A DNA stretch of 33,788 nt from an uncultured Lachnospiraceae bacterium (GTDB lineage: Bacteria; Bacillota; Clostridia; Lachnospirales; Lachnospiraceae): positions 1-33,788 of the forward strand of contig CADABA010000005.1 of NCBI GenBank assembly GCA_902785985.1. The letters run 5' to 3'. A model generated the notes under the pieces. It ran no database searches and was not told where the DNA came from. It saw nothing but the letters and a program-made list of their open reading frames with translations. Positions within the stretch are counted from its first letter, which is position 1; the number at the start of each line of letters is the position of its first letter. Of the stretch, positions 17,253-25,026 are shown piece by piece. Made by a program: the position numbers and the translations under genes.

Positions 17253-17870
17253 TTATATCACAGTTTTATTGCTGTGGTGCACTAAATTTTTATGATTATC
17301 ATCCCCGATGCGGCCTCCTGCCTTCTCAATCAGCTGCGTCAGATACGATACCCTGGTCGTCTCCTCCATCTCATATCCCAGTCCCTTTAATATCCTCTCT
17401 ATTTTTTTCAGTGCAGGTGCTCTGCCGCTCTCATCTTCTGCCATGATCTCAAGCTCCAGAAACGTTCCGAGCCCTTCCACCTCATCAAGGCAGGCCCGCA
17501 TCTCTCCGCAGAGGAGCATCTCCCTTTTTTTCACGACCATGGGCTTCACCGGGAAAAATCCTGCCGCCTCAAAAATCTTTCCGGCGATTTTTCCATCCCC
17601 GACTGTCGTCTCATACTCCGGTCGGGACATCGAGACCGAATCTATCTTTTTTCCTTTGAAATTGATCTCTGATATTTTCTCTCCCGTATCGCAGTGAATG
17701 ATCTGTCTCACACGGAGAGCCTGGCCGCTCTTTCTGATCCCATTGATGCCTCCGTCAAAGTACGTATCTTTTTCGATCAGGCTCCGTTCATGGACAAAGC
17801 CCTTCCTCTGCAGACCTTCTCTGACTTCCTTCAGATCGCCGACAGGAATTTTTATCTCCACCTCGATCAT
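17253..17870 (-). CDS. CYTH-domain protein (CyaB/thiamine-triphosphatase superfamily)
   Basis: The 205-residue protein starts MIEVEIKIPV, carrying the ExExK signature of CYTH enzymes, and has further expected features: KDTYFDGG, the ALRVRQ strand, EINFKGKK, and CLDEVEGLGTFLELE. CYTH proteins bind a triphosphate with metal ions in a beta-barrel tunnel; members are class IV adenylate cyclases, thiamine or inorganic triphosphatases. The activity here cannot be decided from sequence alone; inorganic triphosphatase is the most common outcome in bacteria. It is upstream of and probably cotranscribed with the antiporter. Upstream lies a triplicated 31-bp repeat and a terminator. Confidence 0.85.
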   Translation of the reverse strand: MIEVEIKIPVGDLKEVREGLQRKGFVHERSLIEKDTYFDGGINGIRKSGQALRVRQIIHCDTGEKISEINFKGKKIDSVSMSRPEYETTVGDGKIAGKIFEAAGFFPVKPMVVKKREMLLCGEMRACLDEVEGLGTFLELEIMAEDESGRAPALKKIERILKGLGYEMEETTRVSYLTQLIEKAGGRIGDDNHKNLVHHSNKTVI

Positions 17871-17960
17871 TTCCCGTATTCCTCCTCCATTCCGGCGCGC
17901 TCCCAGCCGGTAAGCTTAATTCGGATGCTTCCGCGTATGCCGCCCGGCAGAGTATTCTTT

Positions 17961-18053
17961 TCTTCTGCTCCGCATTAGAAAAGACAGGATCTCTTCTGCT
18001 CCGCATTAGAAAAGACAGGATCTCTTCTGCTCCGCATCGTAAAAAGGCAGGAC
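17961..18053 (-). repeat. Three 31-bp tandem repeats derived from a terminator
   Basis: Period-31 units start at 17961, 17992 and 18023, each reading TCTTCTGCTCCGCAT on the plus strand and then TAGAAAAGACAGGA or a variant. On the minus strand each copy gives CCTGTCTTTT, the same shape as the right arm and T-run of the terminator at 18041-18073 (CCTGCCTTTTT). The 3' half of a terminator seems to have been duplicated twice. Confidence 0.8.
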
Positions 18054-18073
18054 CCGCTCCCGCGTTTCCTGCC
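18041..18073 (-). terminator. Intrinsic terminator downstream of the lipoprotein gene
   Basis: On the minus strand GGCAGGA (18073-18067) pairs with TCCTGCC (18052-18046), followed by TTTTT (18045-18041). It lies after the 115-bp repeat and before the CYTH gene, so it either ends the lipoprotein transcript or attenuates a longer one. Confidence 0.7.
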
Positions 18074-18097
18074 CTGAATTTTACGTTTCATGAACGG

Positions 18098-18215
18098 CGC
18101 TGTTCGCATTCCGCCTATGTTCCATGCTCCTGTTGCGCTGTCGCCTGTTCGCAATATGCGCGGCCTTGTGAGCAAGTTCCCGGCCGCTCTGTTGATCCAT
18201 TCGGCACCGCTCGCA
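18098..18215 (-). repeat. Dispersed ~115-bp leader repeat, copy 3
   Basis: Read on the minus strand it goes GAGCGGTGCCGAATGGA, then GGGAACTTGCTCACAAGGCC, then GGCGGAATGCGAACAGC, in line with copies at 3481 and 8608. It forms a GCGGCC/GGCCGC stem at the place where copy 1 has GTGCGG/CCGCAC. It is located between the lipoprotein stop and the terminator at 18041, upstream of the CYTH gene in the same sense. Confidence 0.7.
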
Positions 18216-18243
18216 GACAGGCGCAAATTACACTCTTTATTCT

Positions 18244-19272
18244 TTATGCTTCTATATAAGCTTTCATCACATACTGTGATCCTGTCGGCGCCCCATCCCA
18301 CGAAGACTCCGTCACTGTGAGGACCAGATTCTCGCCGTTGGAAATGGCCTGCATATAAATCGGGTCACCGTTCGGATCTGTCCCCTCGATATCCATGCGT
18401 CCGTCTGCATAATATGCGTTTCCCTCAAAGGACTCTCCCGAAAACTCAAGATAGACATTATAAATCTCATTGGATTCGTCATACTCCATATAGAGCGCAT
18501 TGCCTTCGGCACTCTCGAACCGCACCTGCGGTGTTACCTCGCCGCCGGCTTCTTCTGCCTCTCCGGACTCTTCCCCGTTAAAATTTATACTGTCAAGGAG
18601 AATGACCTCGCCGTCCATATTGCGGACGCTGTCGATCGAGAGTTTGTTCGCATCCACATAGTCCTTGATCAGAGACAGACGGAGAAGATCTGCATACTCC
18701 TCATAACCTGAAAAGAGAGCCTTGATCTCATCGTTTCCGCCGGTGATCCGGTTCAGTTCCTCCTCGTCTTCCGTCAGAAGCTGCTCAAAGGATGTGCATG
18801 CGTACCCATCCGGCGTTGCCATCATATGCATAAGACCGGGGGTATTTCCGCCATTGACCACTGCAAGCGTTGTTCCGTCAAGTTCATAATTGTAGACCTG
18901 GAATGACCCCCAGACCTTTATATCCTGCTCGTCGGATCCGTCTACCTGAAAAATACAGGGCACCGGAATTGTCACATCCGACGGCTCAAAATTCTTTGCG
19001 GCATCCGCAAGGATCACATTGCAGGCTTCCTCGCGGAACGGATCTGTACCGGTATAACGGTAAGCCGGAAGTACTGTCCCACCGGCCGGAGCTGCCGGCG
19101 CAGCTGTAGGCGTCGCAGTCGGTGCCGGTGTCTCAGCTGCAGACTGGGTACCTGCCGAGCTGTCTGCAGCTGAAGCTGTGGACGAGTCCGCTTTCTTTGC
19201 GGAAGATCCGCACGCTGTAAGTGCTAAGATCGAGGCTGAAAGGAGTATTGTAACGACTGTTTTTTTCATCAT
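18244..19272 (-). CDS. Uncharacterised lipoprotein
   Basis: The 342-residue protein starts MMKKTVVTILLSASILAL followed by the lipobox LTAC, so the Cys is lipidated and the protein is anchored outside the membrane. A Ser/Ala/Thr/Pro-rich linker (about 25-60, with PTATPTAAPAAPAGG) leads to a domain with PAYRYTGTDPFREEACNVILADAAKNF, DVTIPVPCIFQVD and KVWGSFQVYNYELDG; I do not recognise it. A second part with many acidic residues and repeated Y/E-rich strands follows. It is transcribed alone from the promoter at 19456-19485. ATG 19272 is preferred over an upstream GTG at 19281 that overlaps the ribosome binding site. Confidence 0.8.
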   Translation of the reverse strand: MMKKTVVTILLSASILALTACGSSAKKADSSTASAADSSAGTQSAAETPAPTATPTAAPAAPAGGTVLPAYRYTGTDPFREEACNVILADAAKNFEPSDVTIPVPCIFQVDGSDEQDIKVWGSFQVYNYELDGTTLAVVNGGNTPGLMHMMATPDGYACTSFEQLLTEDEEELNRITGGNDEIKALFSGYEEYADLLRLSLIKDYVDANKLSIDSVRNMDGEVILLDSINFNGEESGEAEEAGGEVTPQVRFESAEGNALYMEYDESNEIYNVYLEFSGESFEGNAYYADGRMDIEGTDPNGDPIYMQAISNGENLVLTVTESSWDGAPTGSQYVMKAYIEA

Positions 19273-19455
19273 TCTGGCCACCTGCCTTTTCTTTATAACT
19301 TACGGACCGGCTTTCACTTCCGCACGGCCTGCCCATTGACGATCTGCTCTAAATCCCTTTACATTTTTTTCTGTACATACAGCAGCATTCTGCCAAGATC
19401 TTTATTCCGGAACTGTTTTCCGTCATATCAGAAGAACTGCTCTCATTTGATACAC

Positions 19456-19485
19456 ATTATATCACAACTGAAAAAACCTTGTCGA
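19456..19485 (-). promoter_or_regulatory. Sigma-A type promoter for the lipoprotein gene
   Basis: On the minus strand TCGACA, an 18-base spacer and a perfect TATAAT. The leader to the ATG at 19272 is about 180 bases. Confidence 0.55.
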
Positions 19486-19524
19486 CTTCCGGCAAAAAAA
19501 ACCGTCCGGCCGCGTATCTTTTTC

Positions 19525-20091
19525 TTACAGATCCCCGCCTTCCCGAAAATAAGGGTTTACCTCCTCGAAGGCAGATCTGCCGTTCTCCTTTGAAGAAGCA
19601 TGACCCATAGAATTCTTTATTCTCGGCTTTGAAGCAGGCGCATCATATCGGATATCCCGTCCGGCTGACATATTATCCCCGGAACCGGGTCCGGGACCGT
19701 TATGCCCCGGCGGGAAGCTGCTCACAATATCCTCGAATCTGTCCCCAAATACCGTGTTTTCCATTGTTTTGTCTAAGATTTCCGTCCTTGACTCTTCCGT
19801 ATAGAAATCAACGCCATTGCTGACGGGATCCGGGATTTTTCCGAAATACTCATCATTTCGTCCTGTCATTCGGGACGGATCATCGATGCCGTATCCTCCA
19901 TAATCATACTCTCTGCTCCCAAAGTCCGGCATCCCTCCATTGTTCGGTGCCCTGTCATGAAAACCCGGCCCCAATGAAACTCCCGACGGACCGGAGGCAA
20001 GCACACGGACAGGAGCACCGCAGGCCTCACAGAACCGAAAATCACTCTGAAGGAAAGCCCCGCATCTTTCACAATATCTGGCTCCGGCCAT
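19525..20091 (-). CDS. Small zinc-ribbon protein at the end of the vWA/kinase/PP2C operon
   Basis: The 188-residue protein has a four-Cys zinc ribbon at its start (YCERCGAFLQSDFRFCEACG, residues 6-25) and then a Gly/Pro/Asp-rich, probably disordered region with no known domain, ending AFEEVNPYFREGGDL. No transmembrane segment is seen. It follows the vWA gene by 22 bases with its own GGAGGAA site, so it is the last gene of the triad operon. An adaptor or substrate of the kinase is plausible but inferred from position only. Many Thr/Ser occur in the tail (for example SRTEILDKTMENT). Confidence 0.7.
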   Translation of the reverse strand: MAGARYCERCGAFLQSDFRFCEACGAPVRVLASGPSGVSLGPGFHDRAPNNGGMPDFGSREYDYGGYGIDDPSRMTGRNDEYFGKIPDPVSNGVDFYTEESRTEILDKTMENTVFGDRFEDIVSSFPPGHNGPGPGSGDNMSAGRDIRYDAPASKPRIKNSMGHASSKENGRSAFEEVNPYFREGGDL

Positions 20092-20113
20092 CAGACTCTT
20101 CCTCCGAACATTA

Positions 20114-20812
20114 TCAAATCGAGTTGCAGATCGAGTTCACGATCATCTCATAATCGACTTCTTCAAGTCCCATACCCGCCTTGGACGGGAAGTGAATGAC
20201 CTGATCCCAGCAGTCTGACACATCGCTCCACCAGGGTGCCTCCGGTGCAAAAAGAAGAAGCCGCTTCGCATTTTGATCCATGACTCCCGGAATCTGTGAA
20301 TCTCCCCACCACTCAGTGAGTTCGTCAAAATCGGCTGCCATGTTGCGCGGGTAAGATGGATTACCACGTCCGTTTCCGAGTTCATGCGTCGGCGCATCCG
20401 TCCACACGATGATAATATGACGGCTCTTCATGCCGGTCGTATCCCACTTGCTCTTAATGGCATAGGCAAGCGCTTCCAGGCCGTCCTCTGGAATATCCCC
20501 GCCGCCCTTATACGTGAGGCCGCGCACACACTTTTCAAAGATAGCTTCCTGTTCCGGCATATTAAAGAAGTCCGTGACCAGCATAGCCTCCTTCCCGTCA
20601 GCACCATAATCACGGAAAGCGATGATGCGGATACGAAGCTTGTTGATTTCCTTCCCCTTCGTGATCATCGTTTGTTTAATATCGCCACACAGCTTAAGTG
20701 CGTTGCTCTTGATCGTATCGAGAATCGGACGCATGCTGCCTGTGACATCAATACAGAGCGCGATATCAACATTATAGGTCATTCTGTACTCGTTCTGATT
20801 AAATCCTTGCAT
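20114..20812 (-). CDS. von Willebrand factor A (TerY-like) protein
   Basis: The 232-residue protein is a single vWA domain. The metal-ion-dependent adhesion site is intact: DVTGSM (Asp22, Thr24, Ser26) in the first loop, the GGGDIPEDG segment, and TDAPTHE with the third-loop Asp. Stand-alone cytoplasmic vWA proteins of this type are grouped with TerY, which is found with a PP2C phosphatase and a kinase in TerY-P triads. It probably serves as a metal-dependent scaffold. It has no signal peptide. Start ATG 20812 follows GAGGAGA; the kinase stop lies 28 bases upstream. Confidence 0.88.
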   Translation of the reverse strand: MQGFNQNEYRMTYNVDIALCIDVTGSMRPILDTIKSNALKLCGDIKQTMITKGKEINKLRIRIIAFRDYGADGKEAMLVTDFFNMPEQEAIFEKCVRGLTYKGGGDIPEDGLEALAYAIKSKWDTTGMKSRHIIIVWTDAPTHELGNGRGNPSYPRNMAADFDELTEWWGDSQIPGVMDQNAKRLLLFAPEAPWWSDVSDCWDQVIHFPSKAGMGLEEVDYEMIVNSICNSI

Positions 20813-20840
20813 CTTTGTTCTTCTCCTCTATATAAAGTTT

Positions 20841-21842
20841 TCACAGCTCCCCTGGAACATGGAACCAGTCAGCGGGATTATCACTCTTCGGACCCGTTCC
20901 GCCATTGACAGCTTCCGGAAGTGAAGTTCCTGTCCCTTCCATTTCTCTTGATATCGATCTGACCGTTCCCTGTGTCATGATCCGAAGCTGCTGCAGAAGA
21001 CTCCAGGCATCCGGATAGACGTCCTGTGTACACCAGAGCATGGACTCAATAAATTTCCGAAGCTGAGGAGGAATCGAAGGATCCGGCACGGGCTTCTGCC
21101 CTGCCAACACGCTCTCATACAGATATGAATACTTATCATGATCAAAATCAGGCAGCTTTCCTGTAAGGAGTTCGTGGAAGACAAGCCCCATTGAAAAAAT
21201 ATCGATCTGATCAAGGACAGTATTCGTCTGGCCTCTCATGAACCTGGCATAATCCGGAGAAAGATAGACAAAATCCCCTATGAGCTCATCCGGATTTGTC
21301 GGCGGTTTATATTTCCAGAAACAAGTATCAACGTCGATAATTCTTGCAGAGACCGTGTTATTCTCCGTTCGGTAAAACAGAACATTGCTCAGCTTGATGT
21401 CCCCGTGAATCAGTCCCGCCATGTGCAGAGAACTCAGGGCATGACAGAGGACCTTCATAAGGACGATCTTTTCATCAAGAGTGAGAGGAAGGACTTCCGT
21501 TTCAAAATCCATCGCTTCCACCTTCTCGGTCGCTATGTAATAATGTGTCCCATAGCGGAAGAACTCATGGATCCTCAGGAGGTTTCCGTCTGATACCTCA
21601 TTGATCTTCCAGAAAAGTATCTTCTTTTCTTCTTCATACTGAGAGCACATCGCTTTCTTCCTCTCAACGATTCTTTTTCCGAGTTTTCCGTTCTCAGGCG
21701 GATAGACCGGTGAGAGAAATCTTTTGATATAATACGTCTGGCCGTCCTTCCGGCCAAATCCCCACTCTGAAAAACCGGAGTTCTCAGACCGGAGCGGCCG
21801 TTCCAGTTCATACTCCCCAATTTTCAAATTCTGATCAGCCAA
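20841..21842 (-). CDS. Ser/Thr protein kinase of the vWA-PP2C triad
   Basis: The 333-residue protein has a complete kinase fold: a degenerate Gly loop (SENSGFSEWGFG, about 19-30), the ATP-anchoring Lys in YYIK (Lys40), Glu in YEEEKKIL, the catalytic loop HGDIKLSN (146-153, HGD rather than HRD), DVD (170-172) in place of DFG, and DIFSMGLVFHELLTG. The Asp residues needed for catalysis are present, so activity is expected despite the unusual motifs. The last 50 residues are a low-complexity tail. No transmembrane sensor domain follows, so input probably comes through the vWA, zinc-ribbon or PP2C partners. Start is TTG 21842 with GAGGG nine bases before; no internal Met comes before the kinase core. 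It begins 15 bases after the PP2C stop. Confidence 0.88.
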   Translation of the reverse strand: MADQNLKIGEYELERPLRSENSGFSEWGFGRKDGQTYYIKRFLSPVYPPENGKLGKRIVERKKAMCSQYEEEKKILFWKINEVSDGNLLRIHEFFRYGTHYYIATEKVEAMDFETEVLPLTLDEKIVLMKVLCHALSSLHMAGLIHGDIKLSNVLFYRTENNTVSARIIDVDTCFWKYKPPTNPDELIGDFVYLSPDYARFMRGQTNTVLDQIDIFSMGLVFHELLTGKLPDFDHDKYSYLYESVLAGQKPVPDPSIPPQLRKFIESMLWCTQDVYPDAWSLLQQLRIMTQGTVRSISREMEGTGTSLPEAVNGGTGPKSDNPADWFHVPGEL

Positions 21843-21857
21843 TTCCGCTATCCCTCA

Positions 21858-22835
21858 TTACTTTTTCGCAGGCAGATACTTCTCATAGCCGCCGCGATAT
21901 TCCTGCCAAAGACCGAGTCTCTGATCCTTGCTGCTCTCCCTGAAGTGCTCAATATATTTCTGAAAGAGCACTTCATACCGTTTCCTGTAATAAGCCTTCA
22001 TTTTCCTGAAATTTTCAAAACCGAAGACGGCCCCTGTCAGTGTAAAGTCATCACCTGCTATCTGTGTGAGGCGCTCATGCAGAGTCTTCTCCATCTCATC
22101 GATGCTCTCGGCTCTCATCATACTGTCGAGGATAAGATATTCAAAATGCATCGGTGACTGCAGGTATCCGAAGCATCCGTCCGTCGCTGAAAATGCAATT
22201 CCTCTGTTGAGTCCATCAAGAATATGCTCTCTAAGCGAATAAGGCGCCGAGGCACTGATCACATTGTTCATGGCAGCATCCTTATAAAGTGCCTCATATG
22301 CATCCTGCTGATGCGTATCATCCCGCGTCAGCTGATGAAGCCCGCCTCCGTCCAGCCAGTAGCACCTGGAATCGCCGACCCAGATCACATTTGCGCTGAT
22401 GCCTCCCTTCCTGTTCGTCCGGAACACCAGCATGGACAGCGTCGTCGGAAAGTCTCTTGTCATGCTGCTCTTAAGAGAACTCTTTTTGATTTCACCGTCC
22501 TTACAGGCCGACAGCCGCTTATCAATTCTCGCCTGCAGATCCTGCGATAACTTTGAAGCAGCCAGTCCGGCCTGATCCTCTGAAAACAGAAGGAACCAGT
22601 TGTACATCTCCTCCGAAACAGCCCTGGATGCAATGTACGCACCGGTCTTATCACCGTATTCTTGATACTGACGGCTTCCGCTGCCGCCAAGTCCGTCAAA
22701 AACAGCACAGACACCCGCATTCTCACGAAAGGCGATCAGATAGCTGTCCTCTCCATGATCTTTTACTTTGTCCTGCGCAACAAAGAGACTCTGCGAAAAT
22801 GAAGCAAACAGGCCTCTCTCATTCTCCTGTGCCAT
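21858..22835 (-). CDS. PP2C-family Ser/Thr phosphatase
   Basis: The 325-residue protein has the PP2C motifs in order: KDHGEDSYLIA, AVFDGLGGSGS (metal Asp, about 48), NVIWVGDSRCY, SATDGCFGY and DDFTLTGAV. All four metal-binding Asp are present, so it should be an active Mn/Mg-dependent phosphatase reversing the kinase encoded next. An extra C-terminal stretch of about 60 residues rich in Tyr, Arg and Lys (KAYYRKRYEVLFQKYIEHF) extends past the domain and may dock partners. ATG 22835 with GGAGG nine bases upstream is preferred over TTG 22856. It is the first gene of the triad operon; two imperfect 36-bp direct repeats lie upstream (22898 and 22956). Confidence 0.9.
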   Translation of the reverse strand: MAQENERGLFASFSQSLFVAQDKVKDHGEDSYLIAFRENAGVCAVFDGLGGSGSRQYQEYGDKTGAYIASRAVSEEMYNWFLLFSEDQAGLAASKLSQDLQARIDKRLSACKDGEIKKSSLKSSMTRDFPTTLSMLVFRTNRKGGISANVIWVGDSRCYWLDGGGLHQLTRDDTHQQDAYEALYKDAAMNNVISASAPYSLREHILDGLNRGIAFSATDGCFGYLQSPMHFEYLILDSMMRAESIDEMEKTLHERLTQIAGDDFTLTGAVFGFENFRKMKAYYRKRYEVLFQKYIEHFRESSKDQRLGLWQEYRGGYEKYLPAKK

Positions 22836-22897
22836 GCCGTGCACCCTCCGCTTCAAAAATGCGGTTCCTATATGTATATACTGTGTAGTCCCGTTAT

Positions 22898-22991
22898 ATC
22901 AGAGACAGGTTTCACTCTGCACTTTCATCATAGGTGCTCCTCTCAGAGATTCTTCGTCTGAGATTCGTTTCAGTCTGCGCATTCACCATAG
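22898..22991 (-). repeat. Pair of imperfect 36-bp direct repeats upstream of the PP2C gene
   Basis: On the minus strand CTATG(G/A)TGAA is followed by G-rich bases, CAGA(C/G)TGAAAC and TCTC(A/T)GA in both copies (22956-22991 and 22898-22933), spaced 58 bases start to start. They lie in the 187-base gap before the triad operon and could be operator sites or leader structures; no clear -35/-10 pair was found beside them. Confidence 0.55.
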
Positions 22992-23022
22992 TATTTCACC
23001 GCAGAAATCCTGCCTCTGAGAT

Positions 23023-24156
23023 TTACAAATAATCGTCCTGTGAATCTACCTGAACATCTCCGCCGATATTCGGACCATTCACATCATGCTCTTCAATATT
23101 TTCTGCAGTTCCCGGATCAGCACCCGCTGTGTCAGCAGTTGTCGCCGCGACGGCAGATCTCGTATCATGATTGACACTGCCGCCCGCATCAATATTGGCA
23201 GGTGGCTCCGTAATCGGCGGCTCATCTCCGGGATTCGTCTCATCCGGCTTGCTTTCGCCGCCTTCAGCAGATTCATTCGTGCTCTCCGTCACATCTGCTG
23301 CCGAGGAATGTTCCGGGTCATGTTTTTCTCCCTCTGAACTGCCCGCTTCGGGTGTCTGGTCCTGTAATGAAGATTCCACCGTATCGCCCGACTCCCTCAC
23401 CCGGTCTGTCTCAGGATGAGACGATTTCGGAAAAATGCGCCCCAGGCCAAAACCGAAGAGTCCTGCTATCAGAAATCCTGCTGCAATCCCTGCAATAATA
23501 CGCACCTTTTTTCGGGAACCCTTCTTCTTATGTACCCTTTTTTTTACTTTTCTTTGCCCTGAAGGAACATCTTCCTCCCCCGGATATCCGACCAGGTCTC
23601 CGGACCGGTTAAAAGAAGCCGCCGGGTTCTGAGCATTCGCTGTCTCCGAATCAGAGAACCGATTGGAAGAAACGTTCGCCGGCTCCGTCTGATCAGAAAA
23701 TGCAGACACTGTCCTCTGTGTCACGTCGCTGTCGTACACAGGCTTCGTATCTTCAGCAGCTGCAGACACGCTCCTCTGTGTCACGTCGCTGTCGTACACA
23801 GGCCTCGTATCCTCAGCGGCTGCAGACACGCTCCTCTGTGTCACGTCGCTGTCGAATAATGGTCTTGATTTGTCAAAAATCGGAGCCCCGCCTGCCTGCG
23901 CCGCATTGCCGCTGAATGAAGACTTCAATTCATTGACTGCGACTGTATTCTCTATAAAGCTCGTCAGATCACCTGCCGGGGACTGGCCGGCATCACTGCT
24001 TTCCACACTTTTTCGGGAAGAATCAGCGATATTTTCACGTACATCCGTACGATGGACCGCTTTCCTGTATCTGTGAAGCGAAGGTGTCTCCTTACCGCAA
24101 TGTCCGCACCACTTGCTCGTATATGAAATTTTCTCTCCACAATATTTGCAAAACAT
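23023..24156 (-). CDS. Zinc-ribbon, single-pass membrane protein with 20-residue repeats
   Basis: The 377-residue protein has a four-Cys zinc ribbon at the N-terminus (FCKYCGEKISYTSKWCGHCG), a Ser/Ala-rich region including three 20-residue repeats (DSDVTQRSVSAAAEDTxPVY; exact 60-bp DNA repeats from 23701), a Lys/Arg-rich stretch KVKKRVHKKKGSRKKV, one transmembrane segment (IAGIAAGFLIAGLFGFGLG, about 225-243) and an acidic extracytoplasmic tail. The ribbon and the repeats face the cytoplasm if the basic stretch is cytoplasmic. ATG 24156 is six bases from GGAGG; the ATG at 24162 is too close. It lies 187 bases upstream of the PP2C gene on the same strand and may be a substrate of the triad. Confidence 0.75.
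   Translation of the reverse strand: MFCKYCGEKISYTSKWCGHCGKETPSLHRYRKAVHRTDVRENIADSSRKSVESSDAGQSPAGDLTSFIENTVAVNELKSSFSGNAAQAGGAPIFDKSRPLFDSDVTQRSVSAAAEDTRPVYDSDVTQRSVSAAAEDTKPVYDSDVTQRTVSAFSDQTEPANVSSNRFSDSETANAQNPAASFNRSGDLVGYPGEEDVPSGQRKVKKRVHKKKGSRKKVRIIAGIAAGFLIAGLFGFGLGRIFPKSSHPETDRVRESGDTVESSLQDQTPEAGSSEGEKHDPEHSSAADVTESTNESAEGGESKPDETNPGDEPPITEPPANIDAGGSVNHDTRSAVAATTADTAGADPGTAENIEEHDVNGPNIGGDVQVDSQDDYL
23701..23856 (-). repeat. Three 60-bp in-frame repeats in the zinc-ribbon protein gene
   Basis: Units start at 23701, 23761 and 23821; each begins TGCAGACAC and contains CTCTGTGTCACGTCGCTGTC. The first two full copies differ at only a few bases. They encode the DSDVTQRSVSAAAEDT repeats. 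Confidence 0.9.
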
Positions 24157-24294
24157 TGACATCCTCCGGGCCGCTTCAGTAGAACCGTATCTGTTTTTAC
24201 AGATTTCCTTGTTTCTTAAATCCCTTTGTCAGAACCATCCGCAATGCCGCCATATACGTCGCAGCACTGCACGGATATGCCAACAGATGACTCA

Positions 24295-24323
24295 ATTTTA
24301 ACATTCCATCCATAAAAAGTCTA
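24295..24323 (-). promoter_or_regulatory. Possible promoter of the zinc-ribbon membrane protein gene
   Basis: On the minus strand TAGACT, a 17-base spacer and TAAAAT, about 140 bases before the start at 24156. The -35 match is only moderate. Confidence 0.35.
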
Positions 24324-24355
24324 TATTGGACAAATTCGGAACACAGTATGTTTCC

Positions 24356-24949
24356 TCAAAAGGTCTCGATCTCAGGAAGTCCCATGGTCAGCGCAAAGGG
24401 CTTATTATAGACCCTTTCCCGTTTTTCATTAAATGCCTTAGCCTGCACATTCGCAGCTTCGAGATTACTCTCCGCCTTCTCCGCAGCTTCAGAGACAGCC
24501 CGGATCTCAGACGTAAGATCGGTCTTCCCTTTTTCTGCAGCATCCGGGAGACGGGAAACTGCCTCTTTAATATCAAGGACCGCTGTATTGAGCTCTGCCA
24601 TTCCTGCATCATCAGAAATGCGTTCCGCAGAGTCTTTTAACGATTTCACCGCATCGCTTTCCAGGATCGCTTCCGCTTTTTTTGAAGCGAGAAAATCCTC
24701 GGCAGCTGTTTTCAGAACAGAGACCTCCTTCCGGGCCGTCTCCTGCCAGGCGTAAGCCGCCGCGTACTCATTGTTCAGGGACTGGCTGATGGACATGCAA
24801 AGTCCCGCAATGATTGCTGCGATGGAGAGGATCATGAATCGTCGGTTCTTCTTTCGCTGCGCCTCGGACATCCTGCCCCTTCCGCCGCCGGAGTCTTTTT
24901 TTTCGGAATTTGTTTTTACAGTTTTGTTTTGCTTCAGTTTACTGCTCAT
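24356..24949 (-). CDS. Membrane-anchored helical protein, LemA-like C-terminus
   Basis: The 197-residue protein has a basic N-terminal region (QRKKNRR), one transmembrane segment (about 43-60, FMILSIAAIIAGLCMSI), then long charged helices with coiled-coil character and a C-terminal AFNEKRERVYNKPFALTMGLPEIETF-like end that resembles the closing segment of LemA proteins (Tyr/Asn, then Pro, then Gly, then Phe at the end). LemA proteins are membrane-anchored helical bundles of poorly known role. ATG 24949 is chosen: AAAGG lies six bases before it, and the upstream 27 codons have no site. It lies 77 bases after the metallopeptidase gene. Confidence 0.55.
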   Translation of the reverse strand: MSSKLKQNKTVKTNSEKKDSGGGRGRMSEAQRKKNRRFMILSIAAIIAGLCMSISQSLNNEYAAAYAWQETARKEVSVLKTAAEDFLASKKAEAILESDAVKSLKDSAERISDDAGMAELNTAVLDIKEAVSRLPDAAEKGKTDLTSEIRAVSEAAEKAESNLEAANVQAKAFNEKRERVYNKPFALTMGLPEIETF

Positions 24950-25026
24950 AGGGAACCTTTCTAAATTAAAAACACCTCGGCATTCTCGCCGCGCTGCCTG
25001 CGTCAGAGATTTAAGTAATAAAGTGC

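Noticed and set aside
20841-21842. The second kinase as a pseudokinase, because it has HGD and DVD
   Set aside because: Both essential Asp residues and the ATP Lys are present, and HGD/DxD variants occur in active kinases, so it is kept as a probable active enzyme.
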